Source: Pseudomonadota bacterium
GTDB taxonomy: Bacteria > Myxococcota_A > Polyangia > Haliangiales > Haliangiaceae
DNA: 58,650 nt
Direction of reading: 5' to 3'
Assembly: GCA_023428295.1 (NCBI GenBank)
Contig: JAEYYV010000323.1
Location: 1 to 58,650 of the forward strand
Shown here: one piece after another, positions 12,031 through 22,886 of the stretch
Numbering within the stretch: position 1 is the first letter of the stretch
How the letters are laid out: every line of letters starts with the position of its first letter
Notes under the pieces: generated by a model
Databases searched by the model: none
What the model was told of the DNA's origin: nothing
Seen by the model: only the letters and a program-made list of their open reading frames with translations
Made by a program: the position numbers and the translations under genes

Positions 12031-12615
12031 TCAACCGCCAGGGCATGTCAGCCGAAGCGCGCCCGCGCCGACCTCTTCGCAGAGCGCCCCGCACGGCTCG
12101 AGCGCCAGACACTCGCAGCTCGCGCTCGGATCGCATGCCGCCGGAAGCGGCTTGCATTGGAAGGAGTCGGGCTCGCCGCCGATATCGGACACGGCCCGCT
12201 GGCAGTACTCGGTCGTTGTCTCGCAGGTCCGGAACCCGCACGCGAACTGTCCCGCGGGAACCGGACACGAACCGAGGGAGCTGACGTCCGTGCCCGCCGC
12301 ATTCGCGTCGCACGCGTTGGCGTGAATGACACCATCGCAGCCACACACGGGCTCGAATTGATCGTCACACGCGTCCGGGCGCGCGCGGCACCGGCCCTGC
12401 TCGTCCGCGACGCCACACGTGTCGGCGGCGAAGTCGCAGAACTCGTCAGCGGAGCACGTCGCGCCCGCAAAGCCGCCGCACGCGCGACCGCTTCCGCCGC
12501 CGCCATCGACGGGGAACATGCCGCCGCGACCATCTTCGTCGCATGCAACGAGCAGCAAGCTCACGAGCGCGAGCGGAGCTATCGTTTGGCATCGAACGAG
12601 CGCGAGTCGAGTCAT
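12031..12615 (-). CDS. Kazal-type inhibitor domain lipoprotein
   Basis: 194 residues. Signal peptide with lipobox (LVSLLLVACDEDG). The centre matches a Kazal serine-protease inhibitor domain: CRARPDACDDQFEPVCGCDG followed by ANACDANAAG and a closing SLGSC, with the characteristic VCGCDG core. Flanking Cys-rich segments (CSADEFCDF, CECLALEPCGALC) probably form further disulphides. Predicted to be surface-exposed; it may protect against proteases during predation, which is inference. The stop codon directly abuts that of the upstream kinase (TGATCA shared palindrome). Confidence 0.85.
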   Translation of the reverse strand: MTRLALVRCQTIAPLALVSLLLVACDEDGRGGMFPVDGGGGSGRACGGFAGATCSADEFCDFAADTCGVADEQGRCRARPDACDDQFEPVCGCDGVIHANACDANAAGTDVSSLGSCPVPAGQFACGFRTCETTTEYCQRAVSDIGGEPDSFQCKPLPAACDPSASCECLALEPCGALCEEVGAGALRLTCPGG

Positions 12616-12680
12616 GGCGCTCCATCGTCCAACACTCGTGCCACGCGCACACCCGCGATTTCGCGCGCCCTGATGCGCGT

Positions 12681-12702
12681 CGCTCTCAGAAAACTGAGAG
12701 CG
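12681..12702 (-). terminator. Hairpin after glpX
   Basis: CGCTCTCAG, loop AAAA, CTGAGAGCG: a perfect 9-bp stem 23 bases beyond the glpX stop. There is no following T-run, so it is either a terminator of reduced efficiency or an RNA-end stabiliser. Confidence 0.55.
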
Positions 12703-12724
12703 CCCTCGAATGTCGGCGACCCGA

Positions 12725-13723
12725 TCAGGGCTCGAGGCCCGTGGCCCACGAATACTTCGGCTTGGTGTTGAAGTGGTGGGTCGCGTTGATGACGCGGACC
12801 GTTCCGGACTTCGAGCGCATGACGATGGACTCGGTCTTCGCGCTGTCGCCGAAGAAGCGGACGCCGTCGAGCAGGTAGCCCTTGGTCACGCCGGTCGCGG
12901 CGAACATGACGTCGCCCTTGGCGAGGTCTTCGGTCATGTAGATCGTGTCCTCGCTCTTCACGCCCATGCGCTTTGCGCGCGCGCGCTCCTCGTCGTTGCG
13001 GAAGCGAAGGCGGCCTTGCAGCTCGCCGCCGACACACTTCATCGCGGCCGCGGCGATGACGCCCTCGGGGGCGCCGCCGGTCCCGAACAGCACGTCGATG
13101 CCGGAGTCCGGGTTGGCGGTCATGACCGCTCCGCTGACGTCGCCGTCGCCGATCAGGCGAATGCGCGCGCCCGCTTGGCGGACCTCGGCGATGAGATCGG
13201 AGTGGCGATCGCGATCGAGGATGACCGCCGTGCAGTCGCTGATCTTCTTGCCTTTGGCCTTGGCGATTCGCTCGAGGTTCCAGGTCGGCGACTCGCGCAG
13301 ATCGATCTGGCCGCGCGCCTCGGGGCCGACCGCGATCTTTTGCATGTACGTATCGGGCGCGTTCAGGAACTGACCGTCGTCGGCGATGGCGATGACGCTG
13401 ATCGCGTCGGGCGCGCCCGTCGCGCAAAGGTTGGTGCCCTCCAGCGGATCGACGGCGATGTCGACCTTGAGCGAGCTCGGATCGTTACGCGCCCAGCCGG
13501 CGCCGACCGTCTCGCCGATGAACAGCATCGGGGCTTCGTCGCGCTCGCCCTCGCCGATCACGACGGTGCCGCGAATGTCGATCGCATCGAATGCACGACG
13601 CATCGCTTCCACCGCGACGTGATCGGCGTGCTTGCGATCACCGCGTCCCATGAGGCGCGCCGAGGCCAGCGCGGCTGCCTCCGTGATGCGTACGACTTCG
13701 AGGGCGAGGTTGCGGTCTTGCAT
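12725..13723 (-). CDS. glpX: Fructose-1,6-bisphosphatase class II
   Basis: 332 residues, ATG at 13723; normal length for GlpX. It hydrolyses fructose 1,6-bisphosphate to fructose 6-phosphate in gluconeogenesis and is Mn/Mg-dependent. Diagnostic segments are the N-terminal RITEAAALASARLMGRGD, the metal-binding GTVVIGEGERDEAPML, VDPLEGTNLCATG and the later GTGGAPEGVIAAAAMK. Last gene of a minus-strand run with the thioesterase, homoserine dehydrogenase and a lipoprotein; 25 bases separate it from the thioesterase stop. Divergent gluconeogenic/glycolytic enolase lies nearby. Identity is very secure. Confidence 0.96.
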   Translation of the reverse strand: MQDRNLALEVVRITEAAALASARLMGRGDRKHADHVAVEAMRRAFDAIDIRGTVVIGEGERDEAPMLFIGETVGAGWARNDPSSLKVDIAVDPLEGTNLCATGAPDAISVIAIADDGQFLNAPDTYMQKIAVGPEARGQIDLRESPTWNLERIAKAKGKKISDCTAVILDRDRHSDLIAEVRQAGARIRLIGDGDVSGAVMTANPDSGIDVLFGTGGAPEGVIAAAAMKCVGGELQGRLRFRNDEERARAKRMGVKSEDTIYMTEDLAKGDVMFAATGVTKGYLLDGVRFFGDSAKTESIVMRSKSGTVRVINATHHFNTKPKYSWATGLEP

Positions 13724-13748
13724 GCCCGCAGGTGTATCACGCGAGCAT

Positions 13749-14177
13749 CTAGATGGCCTTCGTGGGAGGGCCTCCTCCGACGGGACCGACGTACTGGATC
13801 GCCGAACGCAGCTGGTCCGGAAGCGCCTTCGGCCGGCCGTTGCTCCCGACGATCGCGTGGCGAGTGTGCCCCTCTGCCACGAGGATCGCGGGCTCGCCTT
13901 TCGTGATGCGATAGCCAAAGCGCAGCGAGGCGCCGCGCAGCTCGATGACTTCGATCTCCACGACGAGCACGTCCTCGTACTTCGCGGGCTGCTTGTAGTT
14001 GCAATGCGCTTCGACGACGGGCATCGCCACGTCCCAGTCGACGAGGTCCTGATAGCTGCGCCCGAGCGCACGCCAGTACGCGGCGCGCGCGCTCTCGAAG
14101 TAGCGCATGTAGTTGCCGTAGTAGACGACGCCCATCTGGTCGGTGTCGCCGAAGATCACGCGAATGTCGTGCAGCAT
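13749..14177 (-). CDS. YbgC-type acyl-CoA thioesterase (4HBT hotdog fold)
   Basis: 142 residues. The motif FGDTDQMGVVYYGNYMRYFE is the signature of 4-hydroxybenzoyl-CoA thioesterase family members such as YbgC, with the catalytic Asp in GDTD. The HCNYKQPAKYEDVL segment and C-terminal hotdog strands agree, and length is typical. The family cleaves short-chain acyl-CoAs; in many proteobacteria it sits with tol-pal, which is not the case here. The ATG begins one base after the homoserine dehydrogenase stop, so the two are probably co-translated. Substrate unknown. Confidence 0.93.
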   Translation of the reverse strand: MLHDIRVIFGDTDQMGVVYYGNYMRYFESARAAYWRALGRSYQDLVDWDVAMPVVEAHCNYKQPAKYEDVLVVEIEVIELRGASLRFGYRITKGEPAILVAEGHTRHAIVGSNGRPKALPDQLRSAIQYVGPVGGGPPTKAI

Positions 14178-14178
14178 G

Positions 14179-15498
14179 TCAGCTCGCGATCCGGATCACG
14201 CGCGCCTTGGTGCGCACGAACGAGAGACGATCGATCTCGGCGAGCGCGGCGCGAACATCGCCCTCGCGCGCATCGTGCGTGAGCACGACGACCGAAACGG
14301 GTTGATCGTGCGCAGCGGCGTTCGCGTCTTGAACGACCTGCGCGATCGACACGCGATGCGCGCCGAGGATGGTCATCAGCTGACCGAGCACGCCCGGCTG
14401 ATCTTGCACCCCGAAGCGCACGTAGTACGCGCTGCGCAGATCCTCGAGCGGAACGAGCGGACGTTGCGCCGCGGGACGCGGGCGTGCCGGCGAGCCGGCC
14501 GCGCGCGCGAACATGTTGCGCGCGATCTCGATGACATCGGACACGACGGACATCGCCGTCGGCAGCATGCCCGCACCCGCGCCGTAGTACATCGAGGGCC
14601 CGAGCGCGTAGCTGTGCACGTAGACCGCGTTCTTCGCGCCGCTGACGTCGGCGAGCAGCCAGTTCTGCGGGATCAGCGCGGGATGCACGCGCGCTTCGAT
14701 CGGACCCTTGCCGTCGCCCGCGTGATCGCGCGCGACGACGAGCGGCTTGATCACGTAGCCAAACTTCTCGGCGTACGCGAGATCGATCGGCTCGACGACA
14801 TCGATGCCGTCGGTGGGGATCTTCGAGCAGTCGACGTGCGTGCCGAAGCAGAGGTTGACGAGGATCGCGAGCTTGTGCGCCGCATCACCACCGCTGACAT
14901 CGAGCGTGGGATCCGCCTCCGCATAGCCGAGCGCTTGTGCGTCCGCGAGGATGTCCGCGAACGGCCGCCGCGTCTCGGTCATCGTCGACAGGATGTAGTT
15001 CGACGTGCCGTTGACGATGCCGTGGATCTTCTCGACGCGATCCGACGCGAGCCCTTCGCGCAGCACGCGAATGATCGGCACACCACCGCACACCGCGGCT
15101 TCGTAATAGACGTCGACGTTCGCGGCCTCGGCCGCCGAGAACACCTCGGTCCAATGCTCCGCGAGGAGCGCCTTGTTCGCGGTGACGACGTGTTTCTTCT
15201 TGGCGATGGCCGCGAGCACCGCGTCGCGCGCTTGCGTGGTGCCGCCGATCAGCTCGCACACGATGTCGATGTCGTCGCGCGCGATCGCACTCTCGACGTC
15301 CGTGGTGAGCAGCGCGCGATTCACGTCGACGACACGGTTTGCTTTGTCCGGATCGCGGACAACGATCGACCGCACGGCGATGCGAGCACCGAGGCGCGCT
15401 TCGATCGCGGCAGCGTTCTCCTCGAGCAGCTTGACTACACCGCCGCCCACGTTGCCGAGGCCGAGGAGCGCGACGCCGATCGTCCTTGCGTCGCTCAT
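14179..15498 (-). CDS. hom: Homoserine dehydrogenase
   Basis: 439 residues, ATG at 15498, overlapping the preceding stop in ATGA. Reduces aspartate semialdehyde to homoserine, the branch point to threonine and methionine. Visible parts: NAD(P)-binding GLGNVGGGV (near residue 15), VTANKALLAEH, catalytic-domain GIVNGTSNYILSTM, and DPTLDVSGGDAAHKLAIL with the conserved Asp and Lys. The C-terminal ACT domain (VQDQPGVLGQLMTILGAH, about 350-439) suggests allosteric inhibition by threonine, as known for the family. Monofunctional: no aspartokinase domain. Confidence 0.96.
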   Translation of the reverse strand: MSDARTIGVALLGLGNVGGGVVKLLEENAAAIEARLGARIAVRSIVVRDPDKANRVVDVNRALLTTDVESAIARDDIDIVCELIGGTTQARDAVLAAIAKKKHVVTANKALLAEHWTEVFSAAEAANVDVYYEAAVCGGVPIIRVLREGLASDRVEKIHGIVNGTSNYILSTMTETRRPFADILADAQALGYAEADPTLDVSGGDAAHKLAILVNLCFGTHVDCSKIPTDGIDVVEPIDLAYAEKFGYVIKPLVVARDHAGDGKGPIEARVHPALIPQNWLLADVSGAKNAVYVHSYALGPSMYYGAGAGMLPTAMSVVSDVIEIARNMFARAAGSPARPRPAAQRPLVPLEDLRSAYYVRFGVQDQPGVLGQLMTILGAHRVSIAQVVQDANAAAHDQPVSVVVLTHDAREGDVRAALAEIDRLSFVRTKARVIRIAS

Positions 15499-15986
15499 TG
15501 CGCTCGCTTGTACGAGTAGTGCTCGCTGCCGATGACCCAGCGATCGTCCTGCTTGCGCAGCACGAACGTCACGATGCCGTTCTCGGTGACCGACGTGCTG
15601 CCGCCGGCGGCGACGGTCTCGCGCGTCATGCTCGCGTGCGCGAACGCGGCGTCGGGGCCGAGCGAGATGACGCTCGTATCCTTGAGCCGGATGAAGATCT
15701 TGTCGGACATCTTGACACGCTCGTTTAGCATCCCGCCGACCGCGTCCCACCCGAGGAACGTCTGGCCCTCGAGCACCACCACGAGATCGAGATCGTGCGC
15801 GTACAGCTCACCGAGCGTGTCCGCACTACGAAGCTCGTACGCCTGACGCCACTTCTCGAGCGTGGCCTTGCCCGCGGTGACGACCTCGGCGGGCGTCAGC
15901 GTGCTCGGGGCGACGGGCGCCGCCGGCTTGGGACAGCCCGCGAGCCCTGCCAGGGACAGAGCGAGCGCGATCAGGAGCCATCGCAT
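15495..15986 (-). CDS. Lipoprotein with SnoaL/NTF2-like domain
   Basis: 163 residues, ATG at 15986 chosen because it begins a lipoprotein signal (MRWLLIALALSLAGLAGC). The mature domain is NTF2/SnoaL-like (DUF4440 type): an amphipathic helix with LEKWRQAYELRSADTLGELY, then a strand set with HDLDLVVV, a central FLGWDAVGGML, and the terminal FVLRKQDDRWVIGSEHYSYK, a common closing pattern of that fold. Function is unknown; such domains bind small ligands or act as scaffolds. The ATGA overlap with hom implies translational coupling. Divergent from enolase, with 62 bases between starts. Confidence 0.82.
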   Translation of the reverse strand: MRWLLIALALSLAGLAGCPKPAAPVAPSTLTPAEVVTAGKATLEKWRQAYELRSADTLGELYAHDLDLVVVLEGQTFLGWDAVGGMLNERVKMSDKIFIRLKDTSVISLGPDAAFAHASMTRETVAAGGSTSVTENGIVTFVLRKQDDRWVIGSEHYSYKRAQ

Positions 15987-16048
15987 GCGGGGTGTGTAAC
16001 TCACTCGGCGCGCGTGATCGAGCCGCCGCGTTCGGTTAGTGTCCGCGC

Positions 16049-17326
<1,278 letters not shown>

Positions 17327-18325
17327 AGCAGCGCCGCGATCTCGGCCGGCCGTAGCAGCGCCGGATACATCGCGAGCATCGCGTACGGGAAGATTCCCAA
17401 GCGCAGCGTGATCGCGATGCCCACGTGGAAGCTCGCGCCGAGTGCGAGCCAGATCCAGCGCACGCGCGCCCACACAAACGCGCGGCGAAGACGCCCCGGG
17501 TTGTCCACGCGCGTGTCCGCGAAGTAGTACGCCAGCACATACAGCGGCGCGCCGAGCTCGAACACCATCGTGGCGGCCGTCGCGATCTTCGCGAGCGGCG
17601 TGATCGGCGTGATCCACCCGGCCGGCAGCCGCGCGATGTTGGGATCCGCGACGATGTTCTCGAGCGCGCGAAACCCACCGAGCGGTCCCCACTCGGCCGC
17701 GCTCTTGTTGATGCCGCCCGAGAAGTAGATCCACAGGAGCTGCAGCACGAGCAGATAGCGCGGCCACGCGGGCACCTGGTCGGGCATCGGCCGGCCGAGC
17801 GCGCGCACGACGAGCGCGTCCACGCTCCACCGGGCGTGACTGCCCGACAGCGCGAGGATCAGCGCGACGATGCGCACGATCATGTCGATGCCGCGATCCG
17901 CGTCGGGCGCGATGTACGCGAGCTGCGCGCCCGCGATCGCGAACACCACGCACGCCACGCGCGTCGCCACGCCGAGCATCATCGCGATCGCGGCGCCGAA
18001 CACGATCGCGAACAACAGCGGCCCCGGATCGGCGCCGAGCACCCTGCTCCATCCATCGTAGACGTTCGCGTAGCCCGCCGTGGAGTACAGCGGCGTGACG
18101 AGCCCGCGCGCGAGCGTGTGGCTCGTGTCCGCGACCACGCACGCGGAGACGAGGATTCGCACCATCGCGAGCGCCGTCGGAGACTCGCGCCGATCCCACA
18201 GCGCGACCCACGCACGCCATGTGTCGCGCGCGCGACTCACCGACCGGCTCCGTGGTTGCCCACCGGACTACGATGCGGGGTCGACCGCAGCGGCGACCGC
18301 AGAGTCCACCGCATCGGCGATTGCA

Positions 18326-18901
18326 TCATCGCGGACCTCGCTCGCGCGTCATCATCGACACGCGCTCGCCAGTGCCGCGGAAGTCGCCCGCGTCGATGAC
18401 GACCTTCTCGTGGAACACGCGCACCGCGCCGAGGTCGGCGCGCGTTGCGAGCACGTGCTCGGTGAACCAGCGCACGAAGCCGGCGTACTGGCCCATCGTG
18501 CGATCGGTAGGATTCCACGTGCCCCACACGTGATGGGTCTCGAGCACGCCCGCGAACGCCGCGTGGTCCGGATCGTTCGCGCGATAGAGCGTGACCCACG
18601 TGCCGTCGGCGGTGCGCCCCTCGACCGTGAAGCGAAAGCGATTCGCCGGCGCGGCCTGCATGAGCGCCCAGCGCTGCGAGAAGCGAAGGCCGCGCGTGAC
18701 CCACTTGAAGGGCGCGAGCACCTTCTGCTGTACCGGGCGCAGCACGTCGACGAACGGACGCTGCGCGGGCGTCACGTACTGCTCGGGCGGCAGCGGGCAG
18801 CCATCGATGGCGCCGAGCAGGATCGCGAACGCGATCAGCGACGCGCGGATCGCCGGCCATCGGGGCGCGGACCGTGCGACGTTCGATTCGCTCGTTGCCA
18901 C
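18326..18901 (-). CDS. Membrane-anchored protein, probable HTTM partner
   Basis: 191 residues, GTG start at 18901. An N-terminal hydrophobic segment (about 20-34) precedes a mostly soluble domain. It contains RWALMQAAPANRFRFTVEG and TADGTWVTLYRAND, resembling the 'W-x-MF-x-P ... DG-x-x-V-x-L' segment that follows or accompanies HTTM membrane proteins in other bacteria; this match is from recollection and is tentative. No catalytic motif is seen. It lies between the deoxynucleoside kinase (27 bases upstream) and the HTTM gene, all on the minus strand. Confidence 0.7.
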   Translation of the reverse strand: MATSESNVARSAPRWPAIRASLIAFAILLGAIDGCPLPPEQYVTPAQRPFVDVLRPVQQKVLAPFKWVTRGLRFSQRWALMQAAPANRFRFTVEGRTADGTWVTLYRANDPDHAAFAGVLETHHVWGTWNPTDRTMGQYAGFVRWFTEHVLATRADLGAVRVFHEKVVIDAGDFRGTGERVSMMTRERGPR

Positions 18902-18928
18902 CCGCCTGTTCTACCGCGTGCGCGCTCG

Positions 18929-19720
18929 TTACCGTGCGGGATCGAACGACGTCACGCGGCGCAGGAACGACGCGTCGAGGTACTCGCGCTTGATCACCTC
19001 GGCCATCTCCTCGGCGGTGGCGAAGCGCTCGTAGTCGATGCGGATCACCGGGATCACCTTGGAGATGTTCTCGACGAACTCCTGATAGCCATCGTGCAGC
19101 GCTTGCAGATAGCCGAGCTCGATCTTGGACTCCACGTCGCGGCTGCGCTGGCGGATGCGCTCCGCCGACGACGCGGGCGAGACATCGAGGAACACGATCA
19201 CGCTCGGCTTGCACATGAAGTTGCTCATGTTGCGGAACAGCTGGACGTACGTGCGGTAGTCGCGCTCGTCCATGAGGCCCGTCTTGGCGAGCATCTTGGC
19301 GAAGATGGAGTCCTCGTAGATCGTGCGGTCCTGCACCGCCGACCGCTGGCGCCAGATGATCTCTTGATGCTGCTGGAACCGGCGATTCAACAGGTAGCAC
19401 TGCATCGCGAACGAGTAGCGCGCGGTGTCTCGGTAGAAGTCCGCGAGGTACTCGTTGTCCGCGACCGGCTCGTAATACGTGTCGATGCCGAGGTGCTCGC
19501 CGAGCGCCTTGGCCAGCGTGGACTTGCCCGCGCCGATCATGCCGGCGATGCCGATGAAGATGTTGCCGAACACCTCTGGCGCCGCAGCGCGCTGGCTCGT
19601 GGGGCCCGAACCGTGACCGAGACGAGGGTTAGACGGCCGATCGATGGGTTCCCCGATGGGCTGGACGATGGGTTCCACAGCGGGTTCCGAGCGCGATGGA
19701 TCGAGCAGGTCTGGCAGCAC
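18929..19720 (-). CDS. Deoxynucleoside kinase
   Basis: 263 residues. Phosphorylates deoxyribonucleosides (dAdo/dGuo/dCyd class) in nucleotide salvage. P-loop GMIGAGKST, substrate-site segments YEPVADNEYLADFY and QCYLLNRRFQQHQ, the DRTIYEDSIFA motif (equivalent of the DRS motif) and the LID-like QRSRDVESKIEL are all present. The catalytic core begins near residue 52 (FGNIFIGIAGMIG). The GTG start at 19720 gives an N-terminal extension with a short Pro-Ile repeat (EPIVQPIGEPIDRP) that is not usual in the family. No internal Met offers an obvious alternative, so the start is uncertain. Substrate preference cannot be read. Confidence 0.9.
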   Translation of the reverse strand: MLPDLLDPSRSEPAVEPIVQPIGEPIDRPSNPRLGHGSGPTSQRAAAPEVFGNIFIGIAGMIGAGKSTLAKALGEHLGIDTYYEPVADNEYLADFYRDTARYSFAMQCYLLNRRFQQHQEIIWRQRSAVQDRTIYEDSIFAKMLAKTGLMDERDYRTYVQLFRNMSNFMCKPSVIVFLDVSPASSAERIRQRSRDVESKIELGYLQALHDGYQEFVENISKVIPVIRIDYERFATAEEMAEVIKREYLDASFLRRVTSFDPAR

Positions 19721-19772
19721 GGGCGAACGTTCGCAGATGCCTATGACACCCGCGCGCGCGTATCATGGGGAC

Positions 19773-19949
19773 ATGGCCGAATGCCGCGAGTGCAAAGACG
19801 AAGTCGACAAGCTCGTGTCCGTCAAGGTCGGCGGAAAAGCCCGAAAGGTCTGCACGGATTGCGCGGATCGACTGCGCGAAGAGGGCGAGATCGCCGAGGC
19901 GAGCGAAGGCGTGATCCAGGGGATGATGGGCTACAAAGGCCGCCGCTAG
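19773..19949 (+). CDS. Small zinc-ribbon-like protein
   Basis: 58 residues, ATG at 19773. Two CxxC pairs (ECREC and VCTDCADRL) separated by a basic hairpin-like segment (VSVKVGGKARK) suggest a single zinc-binding treble clef or ribbon. The C-terminal half is a charged helix ending MMGYKGRR. It is divergent from the deoxynucleoside kinase, with 52 bases between the starts, and convergent with the acyl-CoA dehydrogenase 13 bases away. Function unknown; similar small CxxC proteins are widespread in myxobacteria. Confidence 0.75.
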   Translation: MAECRECKDEVDKLVSVKVGGKARKVCTDCADRLREEGEIAEASEGVIQGMMGYKGRR

Positions 19950-19962
19950 CGCGCGATCCCGG

Positions 19963-21105
<1,143 letters not shown>

Positions 21106-21150
21106 GGCAGCCGGACTCTACCCCTTTCCCGACGGTGATACCCTGGGGAC

Positions 21151-22056
21151 GTGTCCGATCGGTGGGGCGATTTCGTACTCGAACAGCTGATCGCCGTCGG
21201 CGGTCTCGGCGAGGTGTGGCGCGCGACCAAGAACGGCACGTCGGGTGCGCTGAAGCGGATGCACACGCACCTGACACGCAACGACGAAGCCCTCGCGATC
21301 TTCGCGCAAGAACAGCGCTTGGTGATGGATCTGCCGCGGCACCCGAACGTCGTCCACGGCATCGAGGCAGGTTCGGTCACGAGCGAGAGCGAGCCGGCGC
21401 CGTCGGCGTCGACCACGCTGCGCGACCCGATCGGCCTGCCCTACGCGTTCCTCGAGCTCGCACCCGGCGTGGACCTCCGGCGGATCGTCGCGCCTCCCGC
21501 GACGCGTGATCGCCCGACGACGGGCGCGGTCACCATCTCGCGAGATCGCGCGATCTGGATCGTGACCTCGGCCTGCGATGCCGTGGCGCACCTGCACGCG
21601 AACGGTTGGGTGCACGGCGACGTGAATCCATCGAACCTCATCGTCTCGCCCGCGGTCCCCGGATCCGATTCGCCCGCGACCACGCTCAAGGGCATGACCG
21701 CGCCGCACTCGGTGAAGCTCGTCGACCTGGGCATCGCGCGCCGCATCGGCGAGGCCGGGCCCACGCGCGGAACGCACGCGTACATGGCGCCCGAGCAGGT
21801 GCGCGCGCAGACGTGGACCGCGGCGACCGACGTGTTCGCGCTCGGCATCGTGTTGTGGGAGCTCACCGCCGGCACGCGCCTGTTCCATCGCGGACCGACG
21901 TGGTTGTCGATGGCTGCGGTCGTGGAGGCCGACGTGCCGGCGCTGCCGGACAAAGAGCTCGACGCGATCTGTCGCGCAGCGCTCGTGAAGGATCCCGCGG
22001 CGCGCTTGTCATCCGCGAGCGAGCTCGCCGAGCGATTGCGCGCGCTCGCGAACTGA
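21151..22056 (+). CDS. Soluble Ser/Thr kinase-like protein with HGD catalytic loop
   Basis: 301 residues, GTG start. Only a kinase domain and no membrane segment, so cytoplasmic. Seen: loop AVGGLGEV (15-22), Lys35 in GALKRM, an HGD catalytic loop (155-157, HGDVNPSN) in place of HRD, DLG (192-194) instead of DFG, and AYMAPEQ. The catalytic Asp, Lys and Asn are present, so activity is plausible, but as a non-RD kinase it would not be regulated by activation-loop phosphorylation in the usual way. A Ser/Pro-rich insert occurs near 78-92. Divergent from the acyl-CoA dehydrogenase with only 45 bases between the starts. Confidence 0.88.
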   Translation: MSDRWGDFVLEQLIAVGGLGEVWRATKNGTSGALKRMHTHLTRNDEALAIFAQEQRLVMDLPRHPNVVHGIEAGSVTSESEPAPSASTTLRDPIGLPYAFLELAPGVDLRRIVAPPATRDRPTTGAVTISRDRAIWIVTSACDAVAHLHANGWVHGDVNPSNLIVSPAVPGSDSPATTLKGMTAPHSVKLVDLGIARRIGEAGPTRGTHAYMAPEQVRAQTWTAATDVFALGIVLWELTAGTRLFHRGPTWLSMAAVVEADVPALPDKELDAICRAALVKDPAARLSSASELAERLRALAN

Positions 22057-22089
22057 GCGGCCGAGCGATCGCGCAGCTCGCGACTGACT

Positions 22090-22320
22090 CTACGTCGACG
22101 CGGCCTTGTCGTCGGACGTCGCGGCGGACGTGGCGCCGGGCTTCCCATCGCTGCTCGCGGCTTTCTTCGCCGCGCGTGCGGCCCGAGCCGCGGCGCGCTC
22201 TGCCTCGCGACGCTCCTGTAGCGCGATCTGGTTCTTCACCGCGCGTCCGCCGAGGATGAAGCCCAGGAACAGACCGACCAGCAGGACGCCCGGGATGAAC
22301 AGGATGTGGCTGGACGTCAT
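22090..22320 (-). CDS. Small single-span membrane protein, end of ccm operon
   Basis: 76 residues. One N-terminal hydrophobic segment (LFIPGVLLVGLFLGFILGG, about 7-25), then a basic Arg/Ala-rich cytoplasmic helix (about 26-55) and a Ser/Ala/Asp tail. It is the last gene of the cytochrome c maturation run, 12 bases after the CcmD-like gene. Size and topology suggest an assembly factor of the haem exporter, by position only. I do not recognise a family. It could be a second CcmD-type subunit. Confidence 0.7.
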   Translation of the reverse strand: MTSSHILFIPGVLLVGLFLGFILGGRAVKNQIALQERREAERAAARAARAAKKAASSDGKPGATSAATSDDKAAST

Positions 22321-22332
22321 CGGGTCTCCAGG

Positions 22333-22878
22333 CTACTTCGTCGCGGCGTCGAGATCGCGCTTCAGGTTCGCGATCTCCACCTTGAGCGCCTGCTGGCGAC
22401 GCCACAGGAACAGCAAGAAGCCAGCGGCGAGGATCCACAGCGCCGCGTACGCGAGCACGACGTGCTTCTGATTCTTGGCGATCGCCTTGGCCGCGTTCTC
22501 GTGTTGCAGGTTGACCTCGGCGGCGAGCTCGCTGGCAGCCTTCTCGCGCGCGACCGTGGTCACCGTCGAGCGGAAGTCCTCTGCCCCCAGGACCGCATCG
22601 AGACACGCTTGGCCCTCGGGGGACTTGGCGAGCTGCGGCTGCGCGACCTGACCGAGCGCGAACGATTGCACGTCGGTCACGAAGCGCGTGTCGCCGCCGG
22701 GCGGCTTGGCGATCGCGTCCTCGCAGACCTTGCGGCGCGCGCCGACATCGATGGTGGGCGCCGGGGCAGAGGCAGGTGCGGGATCCGCGGCGGGTGCACC
22801 TGGATCGGCAGAGCCCGAGCCTTGGGCGAAGGCGGTCGCGGTCGCGATCGAAATCGAGAGAACGATCAGAGCTCTCAT
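22333..22878 (-). CDS. CcmD-like protein with added periplasmic domain
   Basis: 181 residues, ATG at 22878. Signal peptide MRALIVLSISIATATAFA, a Pro/Ala linker, then a periplasmic region (about 48-125) with VCEDAIAKPPGGDTRFV and GQACLDAVLGAED. A single membrane helix follows near 143-161 (LAYAALWILAAGFLLFLW) with the helical tail RRQQALKVEIANLKRDL. That last part, a Tyr-containing helix plus short cytoplasmic coiled coil with LxxEIxxLKRxL, is the CcmD pattern (haem exporter subunit that stabilises CcmABC-CcmE). CcmD alone is usually 45-70 residues, so the periplasmic extension is unusual. Located directly after ccmC (8 bases). Confidence 0.78.
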   Translation of the reverse strand: MRALIVLSISIATATAFAQGSGSADPGAPAADPAPASAPAPTIDVGARRKVCEDAIAKPPGGDTRFVTDVQSFALGQVAQPQLAKSPEGQACLDAVLGAEDFRSTVTTVAREKAASELAAEVNLQHENAAKAIAKNQKHVVLAYAALWILAAGFLLFLWRRQQALKVEIANLKRDLDAATK

Positions 22879-22886
22879 GGCGTACC

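Noticed and set aside
15499..15750. Longer upstream start for homoserine dehydrogenase
   Set aside because: Upstream residues are Arg-rich and inside the lipoprotein gene; the ATGA overlap at 15498 gives the expected N-terminus.
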